Source: Taishania sp045629585
GTDB lineage: Bacteria; Bacteroidota; Bacteroidia; Flavobacteriales_D; Crocinitomicaceae
DNA: 32,008 nt
Assembly (NCBI GenBank): GCA_045629585.1
Contig: JAZQRM010000072.1
Coordinates: 1-32,008 of the forward strand
Direction: 5' to 3'
Part shown: piece after piece, positions 16,493 to 24,737 of the stretch
Layout: every line of letters begins with the position of its first letter
Numbering within the stretch: the first letter of the stretch is position 1
Made by a program: the position numbers and the translations under genes
Notes under the pieces: model-generated
What the model saw: only the letters and a program-made list of their open reading frames with translations
What the model was told of the DNA's origin: nothing
The model's database searches: none

Positions 16493-16657
16493 ATGGAGTT
16501 AAATGCTAAGACAATTGCTCAAAAACGATTAGAGCAACACCGCCAATTAGGTACGGACAGCAGGTTATCAATTTTTGAAGTAGCTGTTCTGATGGATACT
16601 ATTTGCTTTGATAATAAAGAGATGCCTTTGATCGAGTTTAAAATAGCAGCGAACTAA
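16493..16657 (+). CDS. small conserved-looking protein of 54 residues
   Basis: ATG 16493-16495 to TAA 16655-16657. The product starts 'MELNAKTIAQKRLEQHRQLG', then 'FEVAVLMDTICFDNKEM', without signal peptide or membrane segment. The amphipathic helix pattern and codon use resemble the neighbouring genes. It follows the DUF3820 gene by 53 bases and is followed by a strong hairpin, which supports a real transcript. No family recognised. Confidence 0.5.
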   Translation: MELNAKTIAQKRLEQHRQLGTDSRLSIFEVAVLMDTICFDNKEMPLIEFKIAAN

Positions 16658-16713
16658 TTAGATTGTAAATCATTACTAGTAGCTATTTTTTAATAAAGAA
16701 GAAAAATGATAAT

Positions 16714-16748
16714 GTAGATACGTGATCAATCGCGTATCTACTATTTTT
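16714..16748. terminator. hairpin terminator between convergent genes
   Basis: GTAGATACG (16714-16722) and CGTATCTAC (16733-16741) form a perfect nine-base stem. On the plus strand it is followed by TATTTTT, serving the small gene at 16.5 kb; on the minus strand it may also stop rlmF transcripts, although the T run there is short. Confidence 0.75.
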
Positions 16749-16760
16749 CAACTTCAATTT

Positions 16761-17663
16761 CTACTCTTTTATAAAGCTCCACGCCAAAATGCGAGATTGT
16801 TTATTCCCCGTAGCCATCTCGATTACTCGGTGCTGTTGACAACCAACTTCCTTAAGTTTTCGGATCAAAGGTTTTACATTTTCACCTTTTGAAACCAATG
16901 AGGTAAACCATTGCACTTGTTCAGCAAACAATTTACTCTCTTCAATCATATTACTTAAAAAGACATATTCTCCGCCTTCGCATACAAGTTCATTATTTAA
17001 TCCCGCAAAATCGGCTTTAGGTTTCATGAATTTCGAATGCGCTAAATTTTGAGCTTTTCTTTTCGACCCTTCAAATGCGTCTTGTGTCGATGCATGAAAT
17101 GGAGGATTACACATGGTAAAAGTAAATGCTTCGTCAGTATCAATGACTCCTCTGAAAAAGCGATTGGGTTTTGATTGAACTCGACAATCAATCATTTCTT
17201 TCAATTGCTCATTGGTATTGACAATGTTTATGGAGGAACGGATCGATCTTAAATCAATATCTGATGCAACAAACTCCCATCCATAAATCGTAGCTCCCAA
17301 AATAGGGTAGATGCATGAGGCACCTGTACCAATGTCTAAACCTACAACTTGTTGACCTTTTTTGGGTTGAATCAAATCATGTAGGTAGTGGATGTAATCG
17401 GCACGACCAGGAATAGGTGGACAAAGATTCGCGTCCGGAAAATCCCAATGTAGAATCCCATAGTAGCTTTTCAACAAGGCTTGATTGAGGACTTTTACCG
17501 CCTTTGGATCAGAATAATCAATCGATTCATTTCCATATTTATTCGTCGATATGTACTGGCTAACAGTAGGGAAGTCACTCTTCAATTTTTCCAAATCATA
17601 AGGCTTACGATTACGATTTGCTGGATGTAAGGATGTCTTTTCTGCACTTGGGACTTTCTTCAT
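16761..17663 (-). CDS. rlmF: 23S rRNA (adenine(1618)-N(6))-methyltransferase
   Basis: Methylates A1618 of 23S rRNA with S-adenosylmethionine. The protein of 300 residues is close to E. coli RlmF (308). Hallmarks are 'LHPANRN' near the start, 'CPPIPGRADYIHYLHDLI' (81-98), the SAM-binding loop 'DIGTGAS' (110-116), an acidic 'ASDID' strand end, the catalytic 'NPPFH' (186-190) typical of N6-adenine methyltransferases, and a C-terminal strand 'RILAWSF'. TAACTTTG (17675-17668 on the minus strand) is an exact -7 element only five bases before the ATG, so the transcript may be leaderless or nearly so. The reader should treat that point as inference. Confidence 0.93.
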   Translation of the reverse strand: MKKVPSAEKTSLHPANRNRKPYDLEKLKSDFPTVSQYISTNKYGNESIDYSDPKAVKVLNQALLKSYYGILHWDFPDANLCPPIPGRADYIHYLHDLIQPKKGQQVVGLDIGTGASCIYPILGATIYGWEFVASDIDLRSIRSSINIVNTNEQLKEMIDCRVQSKPNRFFRGVIDTDEAFTFTMCNPPFHASTQDAFEGSKRKAQNLAHSKFMKPKADFAGLNNELVCEGGEYVFLSNMIEESKLFAEQVQWFTSLVSKGENVKPLIRKLKEVGCQQHRVIEMATGNKQSRILAWSFIKE

Positions 17664-17736
17664 CCTACAAAGTTAAACAGAATTTATCGATAGTATATAA
17701 TTTAGTGGATTTGGCTGCCTTTTCCATCTGCGGTCT

Positions 17737-17973
17737 TTAGTTGCACCGTCTTTTAGAATTGTTTTTAACGCCTTTCCGCTGGTAAAAATACTCACGTAAA
17801 GCCAAAAACAAAATCCAAAGTCCTCCGCAAGCTATCAACCTCCGCTGGGGCAGAAAATAGACGCTGGAAATTAATCCTAGAATTACCGGTTTAATCCAAA
17901 TTGTTAAGACATAAAAAAGCCCCCAAAAGTTAGAACTATTGGGGGCTTCTAATAAGAATATTGTATTTACATA
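17737..17973 (-). other. open frame without start codon in GC-richer intergenic DNA
   Basis: A minus-strand frame of about 78 codons is open from about 17973 to a TAA at 17737-17739 but contains no ATG, GTG or TTG start. It reads as membrane-like protein: 'WIKPVILGLISSVYFLPQRR', then 'LIACGGLWILFLALREYFY' and a basic end. Base composition between about 17740 and 17880 is clearly richer in G and C than its surroundings. It overlaps the terminator of the next gene. A degraded gene or a dispersed repeat are both possible; I have an unverified impression that similar text recurs in related genomes. Confidence 0.3.
17911..17948 (-). terminator. terminator of the lamin-tail T9SS gene
   Basis: AGCCCCCAA (17918-17926) pairs with TTGGGGGCT (17939-17947), a perfect nine-base GC-rich stem, followed on the minus strand by six T. 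It lies 40 bases after the stop codon. Confidence 0.9.
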
Positions 17974-17987
17974 CTTTTACTTAATGG

Positions 17988-20354
17988 TTATTTCACGACT
18001 TTAACCGTATGTGATTCACCGTTTTCACCAACTAATTGGATGAAGTAAACACCTTGTAACCAAGATTCTGTATTGATAGATGCTTTACCAGCGATTTCTT
18101 GACTAGTTGCAACTGTTTTTCCTTGAACGTCGATTACGCTAAATGCAACTGCTTTTTCACTAACGATTGTCAACGCTGTGTTGAATGGGTTAGGGAAAAT
18201 TTGAGTAGATGCAGCTAAAATACCTTTAACACTTGTATTGCCAATTTCTACTTCGAAACATTCGGATAGAACTGGTTGACATCCTGGCGCTGCATTGATA
18301 ACACGTACTTGGTAAGAACCAGATTCTGTAGCAGTCAATGTTTGTGCTGTTTGAAATAATATCTCTGGATATTGAGGTGCGTTTGGACCACAATTTAGCC
18401 ATTGATAAGAAATGTTTTCACCTTGATCTGCTGCTGTAATAATGAATGTTTCAGCGTCGTATGTTATAGCTCCTGTAGCTGGATTTTCACATTCAACTAC
18501 GATTCCAGGAATTACATCATTTGCTGAACAAGGGTATAATTGGTACCCAGTATTAAAAGGAGCATCTTCTGTAAATTGAGATGCAAATCCTTTAACTGTA
18601 AAAGTTTCGCTTTCTGGAATAGCTTGTCCATTTAATCCTGTTTGTGATTGTACACGGTAAATGAAAGAATAATCACCTTTTACTAAAGTAACATTTCCTG
18701 TTGGCCATACACCTGTTGTTGGACGTGTTTCAAAACGTACATCTTCTAACATTACATAGTTACTTTCATTAGCTTCAGTAATTGTTTGAATTACAGTAGG
18801 AGTTAAATCTAAAACGATTCCTGCTTCTACAAGAACGATTGAATCTGCTACTACTTGTGTTAATCCATTGTACGAATCTACTGTTCCATAAACGATTAAG
18901 CTATCACCTGAATTGAATGTATAAGATGTAAAGAAGTTATTTCTAAAAATATAGATACCTTCTTCGTTTTCATCTAAAATATAGAAGTTATAACGAGAAG
19001 CGTGTAAGTTTGTACAAGCTGTAACACCTGTAACAGATACTTTTTGGTTTTCTAAAGCTGTTTCACCATTTTCAGTATTTGTTTTGATTGCAGCAAATGT
19101 AGTTGGAACATATTCACCTGTAATTTGTGTTGAAACAGTTACCGTTGCTGTTGTCGTTTCATCTACGTTTGGAGTAGAAATAGTTATTGTTCCTGTTTGT
19201 GCACCTATTGTTGTAGCGATAGAACGAACGTAAACAATAGAATCCGACATTTCAGTGTGTTCACCAGCAATAAAAACTAATGTTGATCCATAAGCAATGT
19301 TGTTTTTTGAAATTTCAAAATTTGCTGGTGCTGTAACTGTAACATTACCCTCTAAAGTTTGTCCAGAGAATGTAAAGCTACGTACTGGGCTATTGAAAGG
19401 TAACAAGTAGTTAGGAATTGTTACTGCAGATGTGCTTGTAATCAATGTTGGAACTGTAAAAGAACACACTCCTGGGTCAGTGATTGTAACGTCTAAAGTA
19501 CAAGTAGTATCAGTAGCATCTGTAATTGTAACGATAATACTTCCGCCACCAGCAGCATTAGCATCTGTTTTAACTAATGTAAATTCAGTTGCTGATCCGT
19601 AGTTTGCTGTTGCAGGGCTTACTGTATATCCAACAGGAACCGTAACGTTATATGCTGTTGCATTTAACTGAGCTGTAGGATTTAAGCTGAATTTAATATT
19701 GTCATCTGTTTCAACAGTTGCTGTTCCAGCGTTATCACATGTAATTGCTGTTAATCCAGCTGCTGAAATGGTACACGTTGTTGCGGCTGCACAATTTGCA
19801 GTGTGGTTGTTAAAAGATGGTGTTTCTGGCATAGCTGCTGTCCAAGGTCCTAAAATTGTCCATTCTGCAGGATTCCAAGTTGCTGTTGGAGAGCATACGT
19901 TAGCATTACGACTGATTCTATTATCAGCAGTTCCATTTGCTACTCCAGCAACTTCCCAACCAGTCCCAGGGTCATTCCCAGGTACTCCGAACACATCAAG
20001 AGCAATCCAGCTTCCATTTACTTGTTTTTCTAGTATAACAGCATCATCACCATTAAAACTAAGATTTGATGAGGTTAAAGTAGCAGATGGTACGTCTGTG
20101 TTCCCAACTGAAAAGGTAGAGTTGTTTGCAATTGTACCTGTTAAAGCGACACCTGTACCTGTTGGTTGCGCTCCGTTAATACCTAATCTAATACGATAGT
20201 TTGTTAAGTCAATGCTGTTTCCAGTTGCATTATAAATTTCAATGAACTTTCTTTGACCTGGTGCACCTTCAGCGTATTCGGAGATGAAAAGGTCTGTCGA
20301 CTGTCCAAAAACCATGGTGGGTAAGACAAAAAGAGCGAGTAATAATTTTTTCAT
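17988..20354 (-). CDS. T9SS-exported protein with lamin-tail domain
   Basis: Secreted protein of 788 residues. A signal peptide (1-18, cut after V-F-G) precedes a lamin-tail domain (about 19-190) with the family's 'LFISEYAEG..GQRKFIEIYNATG', 'DLTNYRI' and 'DDAVIL' segments and a 'D.fG.pG.dPG.GW' turn. Ig-like and OB-fold-like parts follow (about 295-405, then 410-620, where 'DSLIVYGTVDSYNGLTQVV' resembles the OB-fold found beside secreted nucleases). The end (about 712-788) is a type A T9SS sorting domain, 'IFPNPFNTALTI', 'GVYFIQL', ending in K-V-V-K. Lamin-tail domains occur in many cell-surface and extracellular enzymes, but no nuclease or other catalytic domain is visible here. Gene has its own promoter and terminator. 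Confidence 0.85.
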   Translation of the reverse strand: MKKLLLALFVLPTMVFGQSTDLFISEYAEGAPGQRKFIEIYNATGNSIDLTNYRIRLGINGAQPTGTGVALTGTIANNSTFSVGNTDVPSATLTSSNLSFNGDDAVILEKQVNGSWIALDVFGVPGNDPGTGWEVAGVANGTADNRISRNANVCSPTATWNPAEWTILGPWTAAMPETPSFNNHTANCAAATTCTISAAGLTAITCDNAGTATVETDDNIKFSLNPTAQLNATAYNVTVPVGYTVSPATANYGSATEFTLVKTDANAAGGGSIIVTITDATDTTCTLDVTITDPGVCSFTVPTLITSTSAVTIPNYLLPFNSPVRSFTFSGQTLEGNVTVTAPANFEISKNNIAYGSTLVFIAGEHTEMSDSIVYVRSIATTIGAQTGTITISTPNVDETTTATVTVSTQITGEYVPTTFAAIKTNTENGETALENQKVSVTGVTACTNLHASRYNFYILDENEEGIYIFRNNFFTSYTFNSGDSLIVYGTVDSYNGLTQVVADSIVLVEAGIVLDLTPTVIQTITEANESNYVMLEDVRFETRPTTGVWPTGNVTLVKGDYSFIYRVQSQTGLNGQAIPESETFTVKGFASQFTEDAPFNTGYQLYPCSANDVIPGIVVECENPATGAITYDAETFIITAADQGENISYQWLNCGPNAPQYPEILFQTAQTLTATESGSYQVRVINAAPGCQPVLSECFEVEIGNTSVKGILAASTQIFPNPFNTALTIVSEKAVAFSVIDVQGKTVATSQEIAGKASINTESWLQGVYFIQLVGENGESHTVKVVK

Positions 20355-20379
20355 TTTATACTTTTATGAATTTTTGTGA

Positions 20380-20387
20380 CAAAAATA
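20380..20387 (-). promoter_or_regulatory. -7 element of the lamin-tail gene promoter
   Basis: TATTTTTG on the minus strand is an exact TAnnTTTG match, 25 bases upstream of the ATG at 20354. No good TTG is seen at the -33 distance. Confidence 0.4.
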
Positions 20388-20432
20388 CAATCATTAAATC
20401 GATTTACTGTTAAATTTTTGTGAAGTGTTTGT

Positions 20433-20461
20433 AATAAAAAAGGCACCCTTTTGGGGTGCCT
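20433..20461 (-). terminator. terminator of the thioredoxin-fold gene and its operon
   Basis: AGGCACCC (20441-20448) pairs with GGGTGCCT (20454-20461), followed on the minus strand by six T. It is located ten bases beyond the stop of the thioredoxin-fold gene. Confidence 0.9.
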
Positions 20462-20470
20462 AGTGTACTA

Positions 20471-22024
20471 TTAATGCATGGATTTCATGTCTTTGTCTTC
20501 TTCATCTTCTATAGGGAAGAGCTTCGGAACGTCTGTTTTGTTTTGCATGCGATCCAGCATATCTTCTAATTGTGAAATACTGATTCGTTTAGCAATAATC
20601 TTTTTATCCTTATCTAACAAAATGATTTGAGGTGTAGAGTAGATGTCATAAGTAATATGGAAATTAAGTGACTCTCCATTTGTATACTTCGGAACTACCT
20701 CCCAAACCTGTGATTTTGCCTTTTGAAGTAAGGTTTCTGTTACAGCAACATTTTTGAAATTTTGCATCTCATATTTTTTGATAGCATCTTTCCATTTTTT
20801 ATACTCTTCTCCAGATCCTTTTCCAACTGAATAAACTTGTATGTTTCTATCTTTTAATTTCTCGTTATAAAGACGTGCTAATTTTGGAGTGATTTTTTTA
20901 CAATGTCCACAGTCTGGATCCCAAAAATACATTATCGTGTAGTCGGCATTTAACTTATGTAGATTGATGTAGTTCAATTTATCCCAAGCAACATCTAATG
21001 TGTCCGGAAGTATTAGATTTGGTGCAACAGCTCCCATCACTAAGTTTTTTTGAACTTTAATTTTATCACATAAGTCCTTTAGTTTTTCTTCTGTCATCCA
21101 GTGTGCTAATGATTTTCCATTCGGTCCGGGTGTACAATAGTACTTGTCGGCCATCATAGTGTACACTTTGTCCATACCCATTATTGGACTTTTGCTGAAT
21201 GTACTTGTTACATATTGTACTGTAAATTCCCATGCTTTACTTTTTGGGTCCATTTTATCTATTAAATTAAACGCATGTAATAGAACTGTATCCCAATGTT
21301 GCTGCATCATTTTATTACTAAAATAGGTTTCAACACGGTTTCCGAAGATAGGTGTGTTAACGAGTCCGTCATTTGCAAAATCAAACTTATCAAAGTAATG
21401 ATCACGATAGTATAAAAAACGGTATTGCTGAATTTTTTCCGGATCAGTTATCGTTGATGGCGCTTCAGGTATGTCATTATCAATAGTTAAATTAATCATT
21501 TGTCCAACCAAAAGGTTTTTGTTGTCAGCAACAAATTTATTCTGATAAGCAAATGTCATTTCATTTAACGACTCCATTTCTTTTTGAACCGCTTTATATT
21601 CATCAGAATCCTTTGTTAAGGCATCTCGCTTTTGTTGCAATTCTACTTGCTTTTTACGCTGTGTTGACAAATACGAAGAGTAATCTTTAAATTTTCTATT
21701 CTCTTCCGATTTAACAACTTTTAGATTTTCCGCATAGTTTGGACCGATGGTTTCAATATATACGTCTTCATTATTTACGATAAATTCAAAATATTTTTGA
21801 CCAGGAAGAAGTAGAGCATACATACCCGGTTTGTGTTTTGCTAGATCAAATTCGGCCACATTTTTTTTCATTTCTGTGGTATCGGCATAATACAGTTTTG
21901 TACCCGTGTAGCGAACTAAAAACACGGTAGTGTCTTTTTCTTCGTGAACTTTTAATCGAATCTTTTGTCCCCAACTGATGTTGGTGATTAACAAAAGTGC
22001 CAAAATAGATAATACGTATTTCAT
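20471..22024 (-). CDS. secreted thioredoxin-fold protein (DUF4369/DUF5106 type)
   Basis: Probable periplasmic protein of 517 residues. The start at 22024 (instead of an in-frame ATG at 22060) places the signal peptide 'MKYVLSILALLLITNISWGQ' at the N terminus. The N-terminal domain (about 21-100) has the look of DUF4369 ('YYADTTEMKKNVAEF', 'GMYALLLPG'). A charged coiled-coil-like helix (about 119-168) and an all-helical DUF5106-like domain (about 175-325) follow. The C-terminal thioredoxin-like domain (from about 330) carries the redox pair Cys372 and Cys375 in 'DPDCGHCKK' and the cis-proline segment 'STPQIILLD'. Such proteins reduce or resolve disulfides outside the cytoplasm in Bacteroidota. 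It follows the ABC permease by 74 bases and may be part of that operon. Confidence 0.8.
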   Translation of the reverse strand: MKYVLSILALLLITNISWGQKIRLKVHEEKDTTVFLVRYTGTKLYYADTTEMKKNVAEFDLAKHKPGMYALLLPGQKYFEFIVNNEDVYIETIGPNYAENLKVVKSEENRKFKDYSSYLSTQRKKQVELQQKRDALTKDSDEYKAVQKEMESLNEMTFAYQNKFVADNKNLLVGQMINLTIDNDIPEAPSTITDPEKIQQYRFLYYRDHYFDKFDFANDGLVNTPIFGNRVETYFSNKMMQQHWDTVLLHAFNLIDKMDPKSKAWEFTVQYVTSTFSKSPIMGMDKVYTMMADKYYCTPGPNGKSLAHWMTEEKLKDLCDKIKVQKNLVMGAVAPNLILPDTLDVAWDKLNYINLHKLNADYTIMYFWDPDCGHCKKITPKLARLYNEKLKDRNIQVYSVGKGSGEEYKKWKDAIKKYEMQNFKNVAVTETLLQKAKSQVWEVVPKYTNGESLNFHITYDIYSTPQIILLDKDKKIIAKRISISQLEDMLDRMQNKTDVPKLFPIEDEEDKDMKSMH

Positions 22025-22098
22025 GTTTTTCGTGCTTAGTTTATTTATTGACGAATTCATTGTTTTTATTGTTGCTAAAATAACAAATGTTTAACCTA

Positions 22099-23277
22099 TT
22101 ATTCAAAATCTTTAAAGATTTCTTTTTTTGCAGTTTGATAGCTGGATAGTGCAAAAATTATGAATGTAATAAGGATAATTAAAGGGGCTAACCACGTATG
22201 TGAAGTACTTAAAGGTAGTCCTGAATCACTCATAATATTATCAATTTTTAACTTACATAAACTAAAGACCAAATACGCACTGATCGTTATCAAACCAAAT
22301 AGGCGAATAAAATAGATCTGAAATTGCTTAATTATCGCTTGTGGCGTGTATCCAATGCGTAATAATGTTCGAATCGTATACGTATTACGAGTGATCAGCA
22401 ATTGTGCATATTGTATCAATACCAAACTAGATGCCAAAACCGTAACAACAGAAATGGATAGAATGATACTTAGTAAAATGGTAACCACACTTTTTAAACG
22501 ACCGATTACGGCTTGCGAATTTTTAGTCTCATAACCATATTCATCCATATACTGTTCCAAAAGACCAAAATTACCATCTGTACTGCGAATCGCTATTTGA
22601 CTAATTTGAGGTTCTTTTTCACTGGCATATTCGGTATTACCAAACTCCATGAATGTTGAAGGTACAAGCACTGCCGCAATTTCATTGGTAAAACCAACTA
22701 CATTTACATTAAAGTTTTCTTTGCGATCTCCTTTTCGTAACATGAACTGAAATCCGATTTCTTTAGCTAGATCTTCAGAAATTGGAGGTATTTTCATCGA
22801 ACTCATAAAGGTATTCATCATCACCAAGAAGTCTCGTGGAATGATAATCGGAACAAAATCATCTCCCGGCTTCCAATCCCATTGCTTCGATTTCACATCT
22901 AGAAAATCAGGATGGATGGTTTGTACAAAAATATCTGTCCGGAAATAGGGCACTTGTTTGTCATTGGTTAAAAACGAAACATTAAAATTGTTATTAATGA
23001 TTGGTTCAACTGCATCTATCGATTTTTCCTGTTTCAAATTCTCTATATCAGCAGTCGAAAAATCGCTCTTGCCAAGTCCAATCAATGAACCCACATTGAC
23101 TTTCTTTTGTACAATCACCACATTTGCACCAAGCATATCTGAACCTTTACCAAAATCATTGACTTTGACTAAGTAGTGTACCGCAGCAATTAGGAAGGTA
23201 AAACCTAAAAGTGCGCCAAGCATAGCAATCGTTAATTGCTTACGATCTTGTTGTTGAAACAATAATTTGCGTAACAT
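22099..23277 (-). CDS. ABC transporter permease, FtsX/MacB-like
   Basis: Inner-membrane permease of 392 residues. One membrane segment lies at about 15-37, a large extracytoplasmic domain at about 40-260, then three segments at about 265-290, 315-345 and 365-387. This 1+3 layout is the FtsX/MacB permease type, which works as a mechanotransducer or exporter rather than an importer. The periplasmic part carries a short 'VVIVQKKVNVGSLIGLGKSDF' stretch and 'KQVPYFRTDIFVQTIHPDFL'. It starts three bases after the ATPase gene ends, so translation is probably coupled. No membrane-fusion partner is encoded nearby; substrate unknown. Confidence 0.82.
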   Translation of the reverse strand: MLRKLLFQQQDRKQLTIAMLGALLGFTFLIAAVHYLVKVNDFGKGSDMLGANVVIVQKKVNVGSLIGLGKSDFSTADIENLKQEKSIDAVEPIINNNFNVSFLTNDKQVPYFRTDIFVQTIHPDFLDVKSKQWDWKPGDDFVPIIIPRDFLVMMNTFMSSMKIPPISEDLAKEIGFQFMLRKGDRKENFNVNVVGFTNEIAAVLVPSTFMEFGNTEYASEKEPQISQIAIRSTDGNFGLLEQYMDEYGYETKNSQAVIGRLKSVVTILLSIILSISVVTVLASSLVLIQYAQLLITRNTYTIRTLLRIGYTPQAIIKQFQIYFIRLFGLITISAYLVFSLCKLKIDNIMSDSGLPLSTSHTWLAPLIILITFIIFALSSYQTAKKEIFKDFE

Positions 23278-23280
23278 GAC

Positions 23281-23922
23281 TTATAAGTATAAGGTTAAAT
23301 CATAATTGAATCCGTGGGTATCTCCAAGTGAGGAGAGTATAAAACCAGCTCCTAACTCATCACAACGTTTATTAATCAAAGCAAGACACTTGTGTGCATT
23401 CTCGGTATCTAGGTGTGAAAAAGGCTCGTCCATGATCAATAAACTAAAGGGCTGACAAAGCGAACGGATAATTGCCACACGTTGTTGTTGCCCCATGGAT
23501 AAAAGCCCTAATCGTTGATTCCACTTGTCTTCAATTCCCAATTGAGCTAAGTAATTTTGAAGCTGCTCTTCGGTAAATGTATTCGTTAAAGTATTTTTTA
23601 AAAGCAAATTCTCTTTCACACTCAAATCAGGAAATAATTGTAAGTCTTGAAAAACGATACTTACGTTAGTTTGCCTCAAATTAGACCATTGTTCGGGAGT
23701 GAAAGTCTTTGGATCTTTGCCATCAATAATTAACGTTCCTTCATAATCCTTGCGTAAACCGTATAGCAGATGCGTAAATGTTGTTTTTCCTTTTCCACTA
23801 GAAGCGTTTAACAATACTTTTTTGTGTGACGGAATGACAATCAGATTTCCCCAAATACTATTTGCAGCATGCGGATATTCCTTTAAAGGTTCCGGCATTA
23901 TATGGTTAAATTCTATTTGCAT
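23281..23922 (-). CDS. ABC transporter ATP-binding protein
   Basis: ATPase of 213 residues that partners the permease three bases downstream. It has a Q-loop context 'IVFQDLQLFPDLSVKENLLL', a signature 'LLSMGQQQRVAIIRSL' and Walker B 'LLIMDEPFSHLDT' with D-loop. Two features are atypical. The Walker A reads 'ASSGKGKTT', with Ala where the first Gly is usual, and the signature has Met in place of the first Gly of LSGGQ. The switch-histidine region 'FILSSLGDTHG' is also shifted from the standard 'vTHd'. These changes may slow ATP hydrolysis but do not look like decay because the remainder is intact. Family assignment is sure; substrate is not. Confidence 0.88.
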   Translation of the reverse strand: MQIEFNHIMPEPLKEYPHAANSIWGNLIVIPSHKKVLLNASSGKGKTTFTHLLYGLRKDYEGTLIIDGKDPKTFTPEQWSNLRQTNVSIVFQDLQLFPDLSVKENLLLKNTLTNTFTEEQLQNYLAQLGIEDKWNQRLGLLSMGQQQRVAIIRSLCQPFSLLIMDEPFSHLDTENAHKCLALINKRCDELGAGFILSSLGDTHGFNYDLTLYL

Positions 23923-24009
23923 ACATTAAGAGTTGTTTACTTTATTTTGATAAAGGCAATTATTGTTCCAAAAATGAAAACCTACAAAAAATGACTACGC
24001 ACTGATGAT

Positions 24010-24579
24010 TTAATCTTCAACTTCTATTTGATAAACTTTCAATAATCCCGGAAGTTGATCTAATTGAAATTTCGCTTTCCGTAGTTTGTTTTTCGAAGGA
24101 TCTAAAGTGATAAAGGTACTATAGCGGAAATCTACTTTTTCTAAAGTGGAACGCTCAAATGTCGAACCGCGTAAAGAGCAACGTAAAAATGAAGATTCTG
24201 ATAGGTTGGTTTGCGTAAAGTCACAATCGTGAATGTCACAAACTTCAAATTTTGTTTTGGTGAGGAATAAGCCTGTAAACGTACAATTGTTGATATTACA
24301 AGTCGAAAAACCAATGTTTATTCCAAAATTGTTACAGTCGTCAAAATTGATTCCCATAATCTTGCATCCTTCAAAATAGACTTTTCGTAACGCTGAATTT
24401 CGAAGTTTGGTCATCGTCAAGTTACAATCAACAAAAGAACAGTCTGTTAAAATGTATTGACTGAGATCTAATTGTGTAAAATTAAGACCTTTAAAAGTAC
24501 ATCGTTCGTATTCTCCAAAAGGTAATTCTCGTGTGTTTTTTACATCAAAGGTTTTGTCGTGTATATATGCGTTTGCCAT
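24010..24579 (-). CDS. pentapeptide-repeat protein, Qnr/McbG-like
   Basis: Cytoplasmic protein of 189 residues built of pentapeptide repeats with the pattern A/C-x-L/F-x-x. Repeats run from about residue 26 to 150: for example 'CTFKGLNFTQLDLS', 'CSFVDCNLT', 'CDIHDCDFTQTNLS', 'CSLRGSTFERSTLEKVDF'. They should form a right-handed quadrilateral beta helix. The end 'LDPSKNKLRKAKF', then 'LPGLLKVYQIEVED', resembles the C terminus of Qnr proteins ('LDPRK...'), which protect DNA gyrase from quinolones or toxins. A gyrase role is only a family inference; Qnr is about 218 residues and this protein is shorter. It lies 87 bases upstream of the ATPase gene on the same strand. Confidence 0.85.
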   Translation of the reverse strand: MANAYIHDKTFDVKNTRELPFGEYERCTFKGLNFTQLDLSQYILTDCSFVDCNLTMTKLRNSALRKVYFEGCKIMGINFDDCNNFGINIGFSTCNINNCTFTGLFLTKTKFEVCDIHDCDFTQTNLSESSFLRCSLRGSTFERSTLEKVDFRYSTFITLDPSKNKLRKAKFQLDQLPGLLKVYQIEVED

Positions 24580-24737
24580 GTTGTGAATTTGAGAATAAAA
24601 GTAGATTTTTTTAGCTATACTTTACTCTCTTGTCAAAATGTTATGATTAAGTACTTGACAGAAATAGGCAATAGGGATTTAAATGAATGGTGAGAATTTA
24701 CTTTGATTAATTCTATTGCAGTTATTTCGATTGACTT

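Noticed and set aside
19699..20199. 166-codon plus-strand open frame
   Set aside because: Antisense to the lamin-tail T9SS gene; its Val/Pro/Ala-rich composition is what the complementary frame of a Thr/Ala-rich gene gives.
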